Shown piece after piece: positions 1-8,118 of a DNA stretch of 17,291 nt; the stretch's first letter is position 1, and the number at the start of each line of letters is the position of its first letter. The position numbers and the translations under genes are program-made. Source of the DNA: Neocallimastix lanati (nom. inval.) (taxonomy: Eukaryota > Neocallimastigomycota > Neocallimastigomycetes > Neocallimastigales > Neocallimastigaceae); NCBI GenBank assembly GCA_016946835.1, contig JACVTC010000579.1, positions 1 to 17,291 of the forward strand, read 5' to 3'. The notes beneath the pieces were generated by a model. The model saw only the letters and a list, made by a program, of their open reading frames with translations, had not been told where the DNA came from and made no database searches.

Positions 1-1050
1 AATATTTTTAAAGTAACCTTATTTCAATAATAATTAATCATTTAATTGAATCATTTTTTAAAATAAATTTAATTATTTATATATTATAAATTTGAATGAC
101 AGCATTTTCATTTAATCATTTCTCTGTCATTCGTAATTATTATTGAATAATTTAAACATTCTAACCATAATTCAACGAAATCATAATAAAATATTTTCTT
201 CCATTCATAATATAATATTTATCCAATATTTAAATAAATATATTTATAATTATATATTTTATTATTAATAATTTTTTAAATAATTTTTTTTAATTATTTA
301 TTAATAATACTAAGTTATTTATCATTTATTTAACTTTTTTATGATGAATAAATTAGTTCTATTTTTTTTTTATAATTATAAAGTGATTTTAAGAAATATT
401 TATATAATTTTTTATTATTTATATTTAATTATTTTTATTTATATTTAATAATTTATTATTTATTTTTATTATTTATTATCTGTTTTTATTATTTAAATTT
501 AATCTTTTTTAAATAAAGTAGTAGTATATTCAATCTTTTTTAATTTATTATTTATTTATTTATTTATTTATTTATAATTGTATTAAAAAATAGTAAAAAT
601 TTTATGGCGTCAAATTACAATAATATAAACGCCACAATGCAAATTTTCTAAATACTAAAAATTAAATTTTAAAAATTAAATTTTATTTTTATATTATTTT
701 AACAAAAATATATTTAATATTATTTAAGATATAATAAAAAATATAATTTAAGCCACTCTAACACAAATGGATTATTTAAATACCTCACATTTCATATATA
801 ACCAAGTTCCGAAATGCAACACGGGACCTAATATTTAAACATCATCTTTGATAATTCAATAATAAAAATATTAATAAAAAAAGAATAATAATAAATAAAT
901 ATAAATTACATCTAATTAAAAAAATATTTTTAAACACATAAAAAAAAAATCTAGCAAATAATTAATTTAGTAATTTATATATAAATAATCATATTGATTA
1001 TATATCCAATTATTTTTTAATATAATTTTAAATTAAAAAAAAAATATTAT
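1..1050. other. Gene-free A/T-rich flank, 1050 bp
   Basis: No coding region can be supported on either strand. It holds a TTTA tandem repeat near 547-575, a direct duplication of an AAAATTAAATTTT-like block at about 656-684, a G+C-containing inverted repeat TGGCGT/ACGCCA at 605-610 and 629-634, and an island of higher G+C at about 748-835. A 15-codon ATG frame at 604-651 is too short to call a gene. Confidence 0.6.
547..575. repeat. TTTA microsatellite
   Basis: About seven tandem copies of the tetranucleotide TTTA/ATTT are seen directly. It is a simple sequence repeat of the kind scattered through this A/T-rich DNA. Confidence 0.8.
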
Positions 1051-1055
1051 AATTA
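1051..1055. repeat. Target-site duplication, left copy (AATTA)
   Basis: The AATTA lying directly against the outer edge of the left LTR equals the AATTA directly outside the right LTR at 7085-7089. Five base pairs is the usual copia length. The flank is A/T-rich, so a chance match is possible, but the position coincides exactly with the limit of LTR homology. Confidence 0.7.
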
Positions 1056-1297
1056 TTTTAAAATTATTTTGTTTTAATTAAACACTTTTTTATTTATTTT
1101 ATTAAGTTCTTATTTTTTAATTATAAAAAATATTATTATTTTTATATCAATACATTTACATAATACAATTATATTTTTGTACTAACTCATTGTTATAATA
1201 TATATAAGCCTCAAATATTTAGTAAACATATACAATATTTATTTTAAATATATTTTAACTTAATAATTAATAAATTATAATAACTTTATTTTTAACA
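1056..1297 (-). repeat. 3' LTR of the copia element (left copy)
   Basis: This 242-bp LTR begins TGTTAAAAAT when read on the minus strand, the TG-type start usual for LTRs, and ends ...TTTTAAAA instead of the usual CA. It aligns end to end with 6844-7084. The differences I see are AAA versus AA near 1213, and ACTTTA versus AACTTA near 1284. It contains a TATA-like TTATATATATTATAA on the minus strand. Confidence 0.93.
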
Positions 1298-1308
1298 CTC
1301 CTCCTAAA
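1298..1308 (-). promoter_or_regulatory. Polypurine tract (plus-strand primer)
   Basis: On the minus strand TTTAGGAGGAG sits immediately 5' of the TGTTAAAAAT start of the 3' LTR. A G/A-rich tract in exactly this place is the RNase H-resistant primer for plus-strand DNA synthesis in LTR retrotransposons. The G-rich core is conspicuous in such A/T-rich DNA. Confidence 0.9.
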
Positions 1309-1325
1309 GTTTAGTTCTGATTTAT

Positions 1326-1375
1326 TTAGAATTTTTCTAATATAGATTCTCTGAATTTATTCATTAGGTTCGTAT
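1326..1375 (-). pseudogene. pol: Pol C-terminal tail in shifted frame
   Basis: After the shift at about 1375-1378 the neighbouring frame reads LNTNLMNKFRESILEKF and stops at 1326-1328, about 20 nt before the polypurine tract. A short tail of the N-x-F-R-E type after A-D-x-x-T-K is normal for copia Pol, so this is the likely true end of the polyprotein. Confidence 0.7.
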
Positions 1376-1624
1376 TTAATACTTTGTAAAACCGTCAGCT
1401 AAATTATCCATAGACTTAACGTACTTTAATTTGATTCTTCTTTCCTTAACTAATTCTCTTATGTGGTGATATTTTATGTCTATGTGTCTTGATTTAGGAT
1501 TTATGGTTTCGTTTTCGCAATTGTATATAGCAGCTTTATTATCAACGTTAATATTAATATAATTTTGCTTTATATTTAGTTCATTAAATATATTTTCATA
1601 CCATAGACAGTGTCTCGAGCATTC
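1376..1624 (-). pseudogene. pol: Pol segment 7: RNase H C-part
   Basis: This is the continuation of RNase H in another frame and begins without a start codon. It reads ECSRHCLWYENIFNEL, then INVDNKAAIYNCEN (a further catalytic Asp), KSRHIDIKYHHIRELV (the conserved His-rich region of copia RNase H) and SMDNLADGFTK, the typical near-terminal motif. A TAA follows at 1376-1378, probably caused by a one-base deletion, because the next frame continues the expected C-terminus. Confidence 0.9.
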
Positions 1625-2400
1625 ATCGATAACAAATATTCACTTTCAGCTGTGGATACCGCTACAGACTTTTGCAATTTCGAATACCACGTTGTAGGGG
1701 TAGAATCAAACAAAATTAGGTAACCTGTAGTTGACCTCCTGGTCTCCTCATCTCCTCCGAAGTCAGAATCGACATAGGCTCTTAAGTCCATTTTTGCGTC
1801 CTTTCTATATCTTAAACCATAGTTTGGCTTTCCTTTCAAGTACCTGAATATCTTTATTACGTTTAGCCAGTCTTCGTAAGTAGGATCCTTTGATCTACGT
1901 GATGCTTTATTTACGGCAAACATAATATCGGGTCTAGTACAGAGTGCAAGGTATAAAAGTGTCCCTATAGCTTGTTGATATCTTGTGATGTTAAATTTTT
2001 TCATTCTCAACTTTTCGTTTTTCTCTGGTATCATGTTTGAAGATATCTTATATTTATTTATATCATATTTATCGAGCATATTTTCGACATATCTTTTTTG
2101 TTGTAATAAATAACCGTCCTTCTCTTTTTCGAATTTGATACCTATAATAGTATTTACATTTCCGATATCTGTAATGTTGAAATGCTTTTTTAATAAATTT
2201 TTAGTATTATTTATTTCATATTCATTACCTGTTAGTAATATGTCATCAACATAAACGGTTAATATACATGTTAGTTTATTTTGATTGTTTTTCTTCATAT
2301 AAACACATGGTTCACTCATTAAACGATGAAATCCTATTTCTTTTAATTTTTTATCAAGGGTATTGTTCCATAAACGTCCAGATTGTTTGAGTCCGTAGGG
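1576..2400 (-). pseudogene. pol: Pol segment 6: reverse transcriptase catalytic centre and RNase H N-part
   Basis: After the 2400 shift the frame gives YGLKQSGRLWNNTLDKKL, then MSEPCVYMKK and the polymerase active site YVDDILLTGN (Asp pair encoded about 2247-2242). Next come the palm-thumb motifs IGIKFEK, YQQAIGTLLYL and RPDIMFAV. The fused RNase H begins with AYVDSDFGGD (first acidic residue) and has STTGY and STAESEYL (catalytic Glu). A one-base deletion at about 1622-1625 sends the last 16 codons of this frame out of register. All residues needed for polymerisation are present in this piece. Confidence 0.94.
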
Positions 2401-2700
2401 GCCTTTTTGAGTTTCCAGTAGCCTTTTTTGTGATACTCAGCACCTTCAGGTATCTCCATATACACTTCTTCATCTAATTCAGCATTTAAGTAAGCTGATT
2501 TTATATCAATTTGGTAGATGTTGAATCCATTTATCACTGCTAATGCCGTGATTGTCCTTAAGGAATCATACTTTAAAGTAGGCGAATAGGTATTGTTGTA
2601 ATCCACACCTTGTTTTTGGGTGAAACCTCTAGCCACTAATCTGGCCTTTCTTTTGTTTATGGTGTTGTCTGAATTATATTTATATCTAAAAACCCATTTG
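2343..2700 (-). pseudogene. pol: Pol segment 5: reverse transcriptase fingers/palm
   Basis: The frame resumes with the K-W-V-F-R-Y-K block and KARLVARGFTQKQGVDYNNT, then SPTLKYDSLRTI and QIDIKSAYLNAELDEEVYME. The Asp in QIDIKSAYL is the first catalytic Asp of the palm. GYWKLKKA leads toward the copia signature A-L-Y-G-L-K-Q, which is displaced by a one-base deletion at about 2398-2402 in a CCCC run. The codons from there to the stop at 2343 are out of frame. Confidence 0.92.
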
Positions 2701-3685
2701 GAGTTACAATATTATAATTTTTTGGTACTTTACTTACCACCTCGTATACATTTAAATCTTTCATACTGTCTAACTCATCCTTTACCGCTTTGAACCATTC
2801 CTTTTTATTAGCTTTAGTATATATATCTTTATAATTAAATGGTTCACATAATTTCTTATTCACTGATAATAGTGAATATACATTATTGGTTTTATTAGTA
2901 GATAACGTATAATTATCGTTTAATATATCGTTTATATTAAAGGATTTTGATTTCTTATTATTATGATTGTTATTATTTTGTTCATCTGTATCTTTGTATT
3001 TTCTTTTTATTTTTATAATTTTATACTTCATATTGTGTTTGTTTATATCTTTTATTTCATTTACATTTGTGTTATTTGTATTTTGTTTATTTGAATTTAA
3101 TTCTGTTTTTTCAATTTGTTCATTGGAATTTTCATTTAATTCAGCATTTCTTTTGTTAATTATGTTTTGTTGGTTTGAATTTATATTAAATTCAATATTT
3201 CTTTTATTGTTATCAATATTAATTTCATTGTTTACATTATTGTTGTTATTATAATTATTATTATTATTCCCAATTATTTTATTTTCGTTTATATTTAAAT
3301 TTAAATTATTTAAATTATTATAATTACTATATATATTTTCATTGTTAATGTTTACATTATTTGCATTGTTAATGTTTGCATTATTTGAATTGTTTTGTTT
3401 ATTTAATTCATTTAAATTGTTTAAATTGTCTTGGTTAATATTTAAATTATTTTTATTATTGTTTATACCTTTATCATTTAAATTTTTTAAATTTGGGTTT
3501 AAATTTGAATTTAAATTATTACTTTGATTATTTACATTAACATTAATGTTTTCTTCACTATTGTCAATGTTTGTAGTGGTATCATTTAAATTATTATTTT
3601 TTATATTATTATAATTTAAATCATTATTACTTACTTGATATGGTCGATTTAAATTATAAATTGAGCATTTTTGTAATTGTTTAAA
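2657..3685 (-). pseudogene. pol: Pol segment 4: Asn-rich linker and start of reverse transcriptase
   Basis: This frame is open from just after a TAA at 3686-3688 to 2657, about 342 codons. The first two thirds are an Asn-dominated linker full of NN, NL and NI repeats, without known domains. A basic cluster, KIIKIKRKYK (about 2999-3028), could be a nuclear localisation signal by analogy with the basic signal at the end of Ty1 integrase; this is inference. The end is the start of the copia-type reverse transcriptase (RVT_2): EWFKAVKDELDSM and YEVVSKVPKNYNIVTP. A one-base deletion at about 2696-2704, at an AAA run, throws the W-V-F-R-Y-K motif into the next frame, so the last 15 codons are spurious. 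Confidence 0.85.
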
Positions 3686-3783
3686 TTATTTAAATTATTA
3701 TAATTAATATTATTTAATTATTATTTTTATAATTACCGTAGTGAAATTGACCATTATGTTCATTTAAGGAATTATTATAACTT

Positions 3784-4044
3784 TCATTTTTGAATGTAAT
3801 TATTTTTATTTATATAATTTAAATTTGAATTTTGATTTTGAAAATTTTGAAATGGGTAATTTAAATTATTTATAAAAGGTAAATGGTCACTTGGATAATT
3901 ATAAATTTTGTAATTTAAATTATTTATAAAAGGTAAATGGTCACTTGGATAATTATAAATTTTGTAATTTAAATTATTTGGATATAAAATATTATATGGA
4001 TCAATTGTATTGGTTGGTTGGTTTAAAAATTTATTTTGATCCAT
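3784..4044 (-). pseudogene. pol: Pol segment 3: Asn/Tyr-rich linker with 18-residue repeats
   Basis: This is part of the long linker between integrase and reverse transcriptase, in a third frame (one base lost relative to segment 2 near 4045). It begins MDQNKFLNQPTN and contains two complete tandem copies of an 18-residue unit including YKIYNYPSDHLPF, plus a partial third. It is Asn-, Tyr- and Pro-rich with no catalytic motif. Between 3784 and 3689 short Asn-rich pieces continue in other frames with further one-base shifts. Its function is unknown; linkers here are poorly conserved among copia elements. Confidence 0.75.
3857..3979. repeat. 54-bp tandem duplication, 2.3 copies
   Basis: Positions 3857-3910 and 3911-3964 are identical as far as I can read, and 3965-3979 begins a third copy. 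The period is 54 bp = 18 codons, so the coding frame is kept. Perfect identity implies recent duplication. Confidence 0.93.
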
Positions 4045-4999
4045 ATTATTATAATTTCATTATTAATTTCATTATTAATTTCATTATTAATTTCATTATT
4101 AATTTCATTATTAATTTCATTATTAATTTCTTTGTTTATATTTATTGTTTCATTAATTTTTGCGTTATCCAAATTATTATTTAATTTATTATTTTCTGTG
4201 TAACCTATATTTTCATTATTTTCTTCTTTATTATAGTCACTGTTTAATTTCATTTGTTCTTCTTCTTCTTCCTCTTCATCCATAACTCTATTAAAGTAAA
4301 ACATTTCTGGTGTAGAAGGGGGGGCTGAAGCATTTCCTGGAACATCTTCAAAAAATTCTACAGTTCTTGATAAAATTATCTTGTTATTAGTAGTATCATA
4401 AATTATATAGGCAGTTGGGTTTGTTTCGTCATATCCAAGAAATATACCTGGAAGTGATGTTCCATTGAACTTTTTTCTGAATTGTTTAGGTACATAGAAG
4501 AATGCTTGACATCCAAACACCCTGAATTTGTCATAGTCAACTCTTCTATTATATAATTCTTCAAAGGGTACTTTATTGTTGTTACCTGCATGTGGTAACC
4601 TATTATGAATATAATTTGCGGTTCTTACTGCGTCCTCCCAGTATTTATGATTAAGTTTTCCTCCTTTCAACATAGAACCAGCATTGTATATTAATGTACC
4701 TTGAAGTCTTTCCACTCTTCCGTTTTGCTGTGGATTATAAGCTATACTGTTTTGATGTTCTATACCACTTTCGTCATAGAACTTATCGAACTGGCTATTG
4801 CAAAACTCAGTTCCATTATCGGTTCTGATATGTTTGACATTATAATTGAAGATATTTTTTATTCTTTTGTACCACTTTATGAACATGTTGAATGTATCGG
4901 CTTTGCTTTTCATAAAATACACCCATGCATATCGTGTATAGTCATCTAATATTGTGAGAAAATATTTATTTCCATAAAGGGAAGCATCTGGAGAAGAAC
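4023..4999 (-). pseudogene. pol: Pol segment 2: integrase catalytic core and C-terminal part
   Basis: This carries the retroviral-type integrase (rve) core that inserts the cDNA. From the shift at about 4999 it reads GNKYFLTILDDYTRYAWVYF, then RTDNGTEFCN (second catalytic Asp, codon 4820-4818) and NGRVERLQGT (catalytic Glu, codon 4712-4710). There are 35 residues between the two, the DD35E spacing. The first Asp lies in segment 1. Downstream are the copia-typical FGCQAFFYVP and LPGIFLGYDE motifs and the VEFFEDVP end. The frame then becomes low complexity: an acidic run of seven Glu, Asn/Lys-rich sequence, and a tandem NNEI repeat. It ends at a stop after a probable one-base loss near 4045. 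Confidence 0.92.
4053..4130 (-). repeat. 12-bp tandem repeat encoding NNEI units
   Basis: The unit AATTTCATTATT is repeated about 6.5 times on the plus strand. On the minus strand, in the integrase frame, it reads as repeated Asn-Asn-Glu-Ile. The 12-bp period keeps the frame, so copy number can vary without breaking Pol. Confidence 0.92.
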
Positions 5000-5803
5000 T
5001 GTGTCCATATGAATTAGTTCGAAAGGTTCCTTGCTATTATTAATAACCTTTTTGTATGGTTTGTTTTTCATTTTATATGAACATATATTACAGCCTTCTT
5101 TTATTTTAATAATACTTAGTTTATCCTTAATATTATCTATGTTAGCATGACCTAAACGTTTATGCCATAATTCAAAATTATCTACGTTAAAAGCCTTTAT
5201 GATATTGTCGCATTTTATTGCATTATTTGTATTGTGATTATATTTTATCTTATTTTTAAATGTCCAAATTTTATATATTCTTGAACTATTTGATTTTGTC
5301 GTTGTTATTCTTTTTCCTCCTGGATCAAATATGGTTACTAAATTTTTGTTATTATGTCTGTAAAATAAAGTTTTGTTGCCTTCATCGCTTAAATTATCTA
5401 TTGATAATAGGCTTCTCTTAAATTCTGGTATATACAATACATTCTTTAATTTAATTTCGTTATTATTAATGTATCCTATATACGTACCAATGTATGTAGC
5501 AGCAACTGTATTACCGTCAGCGAATTGGATTATTTCATTGCATTTTCTTTTATCAATCAATGTATCAGAATTATTAGTCATATGATATGTAGCAACGGAA
5601 TCTATCGTCCAACTAACTATACTTTTTGGAATTTTCTTTGGATCTGTTAATTTCGATAGATAGTAGCTACTCTTGATATTCGCTGGAAGTGTTACTTTGT
5701 TTACACTGGTATTTCTTTTATTTTCTTTATTTTCTTTAGTAGTATTTTGGCCTCGGTGCCATGGCACTTGATGATTCTCCTTCGTCATCAGTATCATAGT
5801 CCC
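4946..5803 (-). pseudogene. pol: Pol segment 1: aspartic protease and integrase zinc-binding domain
   Basis: This frame opens just after a TAA at about 5804-5806, inside the end of Gag, and runs to 4946. The protease active site reads WTIDSVATYHMT (D at 5602-5600). Copia proteases normally have D-[ST]-G-A, so the Gly is replaced by Val (codon GTT at 5596-5594, one base from GGT), which should abolish activity. About 145 residues further comes the GAG_pre-integrase/HHCC module: LWHKRLGHANID supplies two His and GCNICSYK supplies Cys-x2-Cys. The frame then reaches LIHMDT, whose Asp is the first catalytic residue of the integrase core, and a one-base deletion at about 4998-5003 moves the rest of the core into another frame. 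The last 19 or so codons of this frame are therefore out-of-frame tail. Confidence 0.9.
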
Positions 5804-6738
5804 TTAGATCATTTATGGAATCTGCAAATTCGCAGTAGGTTTCTGATTTTTTGTTGATAGCGTTATTGGCGTGTGTTCTGTTATTGCCTTTATTATTCTT
5901 ATTCTTTCTATTGTGCCAGCAATTCTTTGCTATATGGCCTATCTTCCCACATATAAAGCATTTCCTATTTTCTTTATTGTTATTGTTCTTGTTATTGCAT
6001 CTGTTGTATTCTTTACTTTTATGTTGAGTCCTGTTATTTACTTTGGTTGGATTTAAAATGACTGCTGCTTTGTTTCTTTGTTTATTTTTAGATTCTTCTT
6101 TTAAATATTTTATATATGGAATTGTTGTTTTCAAGAGGTTACAACTTCAGTGTATTTTTTCCTTGGTTGAAATAATATTTGTTTCTATGATAGTTTCATA
6201 AGGTAACGAGGATACAAGATATTGTATTTCTTTTCTTCAGATAGTTCTTCACCAAGTACATAAAGTTCTCCAAAAATTCTATCTAATTCGGCAATGAATA
6301 ATGATATATCTGAATCTTTTGATATATCAAAGCTTCCAGTTGATTATTTAGTTTGAGTTTTTCTTTCTTCGTCAGATTTATTATTCCCTTCCATTATGAT
6401 TTTCCAGATATCATAAGCGTATTTCTTCTGAAATATATTTTAGTTTTCAATTTCTTCTGAAATGCTATTACTTATTAAATATTTCGCGGTAGCATCCTTT
6501 CTAATCATTTCTCGGTAAACCTGTTCCTCATAATATAAGATATGAGTATTTCTTACTTTATATGGTTGTTTCTTTTGTTTTCCGGAATTTCGTCCTTTTG
6601 TAATGTTTTTAATAATCTTTTGTCGATATATTCTATGACACCATTTATCTGCAAGACCATTTCCATGTCAGGTAACCAAATGTTATAATTGTCTTTCGTC
6701 AACATTACTTTTGTTGCCGTTACGTTTGATATGCTCAT
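5736..6738 (-). pseudogene. gag: Gag (UBN2-like capsid plus CCHC zinc knuckle), frame-disrupted
   Basis: This encodes the structural particle protein of the copia element. The chosen ATG at 6738 begins MSISNVTATK and leads into a typical UBN2/DUF4219 start with DNYNIW; an in-frame ATG at 6816 is an alternative. The capsid continues as recognisable pieces (YDIWKIIMEG; KLKLNNQLEALIYQ; FIAELDRIFGELY; SLPYETII) that lie in different frames. The shifts are near 6558, 6362, 6316, 6212, 6156 and 6137, mostly at A-runs, and a TAA interrupts near 6440-6442. The nucleocapsid part (to 5736) is open and has one zinc knuckle C-x2-C-x4-H-x4-C (CFICGKIGHIAKNC, about 5917-5960) between basic Asn/Lys-rich stretches, then an acidic tail. 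It ends 62 nt inside the protease frame, which lies +1. Confidence 0.88.
5750..5756 (-). promoter_or_regulatory. Candidate +1 programmed frameshift heptamer CCG AGG C
   Basis: In the Gag frame the overlap with the protease frame contains CCG-AGG-C. Ty1 shifts +1 at CTT-AGG-C and Ty3 at GCG-AGT-T, so a P-site codon followed by the slow AGG codon and C is the expected architecture. It lies downstream of the zinc knuckle, 12 nt before the Gag stop (5736-5738), the place where a gag-pol junction should be. A one-base insertion in the nearby AAAA run is the alternative explanation. Confidence 0.4.
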
Positions 6739-6815
6739 TTTAGACTGAATTTTGTTATTATTTCTATATAAAAAAATTATTTTATTTTTATTGTTTACAA
6801 CACTACAAATATTCA

Positions 6816-6843
6816 TACATATGAGTCAATGAGACTCTTAATC
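6816..6843 (-). other. Primer-binding region with small hairpin, tRNA not assignable
   Basis: Directly downstream of the 5' LTR, where minus-strand synthesis should be primed, the sequence carries a short inverted repeat GAGTC-AATGA-GACTC (6823-6837 on the plus strand). I cannot match it to the 3' end or the anticodon-half of initiator tRNA-Met, the primers known for Ty1 and copia. It could pair with another tRNA half or be a self-priming fold. Confidence 0.45.
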
Positions 6844-7084
6844 TTTTAAAATTATTTTGTTTTAATTAAACACTTTTTTATTTATTTTATTAAGTTCTTA
6901 TTTTTTAATTATAAAAAATATTATTATTTTTATATCAATACATTTACATAATACAATTATATTTTTGTACTAACTCATTGTTATAATATATATAAGCCTC
7001 AATATTTAGTAAACATATACAATATTTATTTTAAATATATTTTAACTTAATAATTAATAAATTATAATAAACTTATTTTTAACA
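6844..7084 (-). repeat. 5' LTR of the copia element (right copy) with candidate promoter
   Basis: This 241-bp LTR is about 99% identical to 1056-1297. It should drive transcription of the element toward lower coordinates. A TATA-like block (TTATATATATTATAA on the minus strand, about 6981-6996) could be the core promoter, which would place the RNA start tens of bases further down. The promoter role is inference; the repeat itself is direct observation. Confidence 0.93.
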
Positions 7085-7089
7085 AATTA
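7085..7089. repeat. Target-site duplication, right copy (AATTA)
   Basis: This is the second copy of the 5-bp AATTA immediately after the ...TTTTTAACA end of the right LTR. It pairs with 1051-1055. Confidence 0.7.
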
Positions 7090-7390
7090 TAATTATTATT
7101 ATTTTATTTATTTATTTTATTTATTTTATTTTATTTTTAATGTATTTAGCACCAGATTAATTATGTTTTTTTCCAGATAAAATTTGAATATATTAAATAA
7201 TGGCAATTATTGATGGTATAAAAAAAAAATAATAATTAATAAATAAATTATAATTAATAATAATTTAATTGTAAATGGAATTAAAAATTTATTGCTCATG
7301 ACACAGATAATATATTTTTAATACATAAATAATAGAATAATTAACAAAAAAAATATTTATTATTTTTTAGAATTTTAATTAAATTTAAAA

Positions 7391-7397
<7 letters not shown>

Positions 7398-7428
<31 letters not shown>
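7398..7428. repeat. Poly(A) homopolymer, about 31 nt
   Basis: An uninterrupted A-run is followed at about 7450-7489 by two shorter A-runs broken by single C and G bases. It is not next to any recognisable retroposon body, so it is treated as simple sequence and not as a poly(A) tail. Confidence 0.8.
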
Positions 7429-7430
<2 letters not shown>

Positions 7431-8086
7431 TTGTATTTCTTATTGATATTAAAAAAAAAAAAAAAAAACAAAAAACAAAAAAAAAAAAAGAAACAAATTA
7501 AAAATATTATAATTAATTTTAATTAATAAAAAAAAATAATAATTTTTTTTTATTATTATATTACTAATTTTTTGAAAAATTTAGCCGTTTAATGATGTTA
7601 TTGATTTAATTGAATATATTTTTAAAGTTTAGAATTCATTAATAGTTAATTTATGATTATTTCTCTCTTTTTTTTTTTTTTTTTAATATTTATTATTATT
7701 ATAAATATTAATAAAATTTTAAATTTAAAATATGCTATTGTTACATAAATTAATATAAAAATAAATAAATATTTCAATAAATTATTGATATAATTTAATG
7801 TTAAATGTATTTTCTATTTTAATATTCTATTGCTTATTATTATAATTCTCTATTGCTATAGTAATGGTAATCTTTAATTGTATTTTTCTTTTAATTTATG
7901 GAAAATATTTGATTATTTTATATTTATTTTTATTATTTTTTTATTATATCAATTTTTTCTTTTTTTTTTTTTTTGGGGTTTTTTTGTATATATAAGTAAC
8001 ATTATTTATGCAATAAAAGAAATACATTTATTCTATTATTTTTTATTTTTTAAATATCAAATATAATAATACATGATTAATACTAA

Positions 8087-8091
<5 letters not shown>

Positions 8092-8118
<27 letters not shown>
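8092..8118. repeat. Poly(A) homopolymer, about 27 nt
   Basis: Uninterrupted A-run in gene-free DNA; simple sequence. Confidence 0.8.

Larger units (their letters stand above)
1056..7084 (-). mobile_element. Full-length Ty1/copia LTR retrotransposon, frame-disrupted
   Basis: The element is about 6.0 kb and reads on the minus strand. It is bounded by two nearly identical LTRs (1056-1297 and 6844-7084), flanked by a 5-bp duplication AATTA (1051-1055 and 7085-7089), with a polypurine tract just inside the 3' LTR. Domain order from 5' to 3' is Gag (UBN2-like), CCHC zinc knuckle, aspartic protease, HHCC and DDE integrase, linker, reverse transcriptase (YVDD) and RNase H. Integrase before reverse transcriptase defines the Ty1/copia superfamily (Pseudoviridae) rather than Ty3/gypsy. 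The LTR copies differ by only about two substitutions and one indel, implying recent insertion, yet the coding part carries around a dozen one-base shifts and at least one nonsense codon. As sequenced it is non-autonomous. Either the frames decayed quickly or many indels are sequencing errors in homopolymers. Confidence 0.95.

Noticed and set aside
2967-3527. Plus-strand open frames rich in Phe, Leu and Ile, resembling membrane proteins
   Set aside because: They are the antisense of the Asn-rich linker of Pol; AAT/AAC/AAA codons read as ATT/GTT/TTT on the other strand.
4701-5585. Plus-strand frames opposite integrase and protease
   Set aside because: Antisense shadows of well-recognised Pol domains, with no motif of their own.
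7878-8066. Plus-strand 62-codon Phe-rich frame
   Set aside because: Made almost only of T/A codons over T-runs; no domain, no conserved start context, not distinguishable from chance in this composition.
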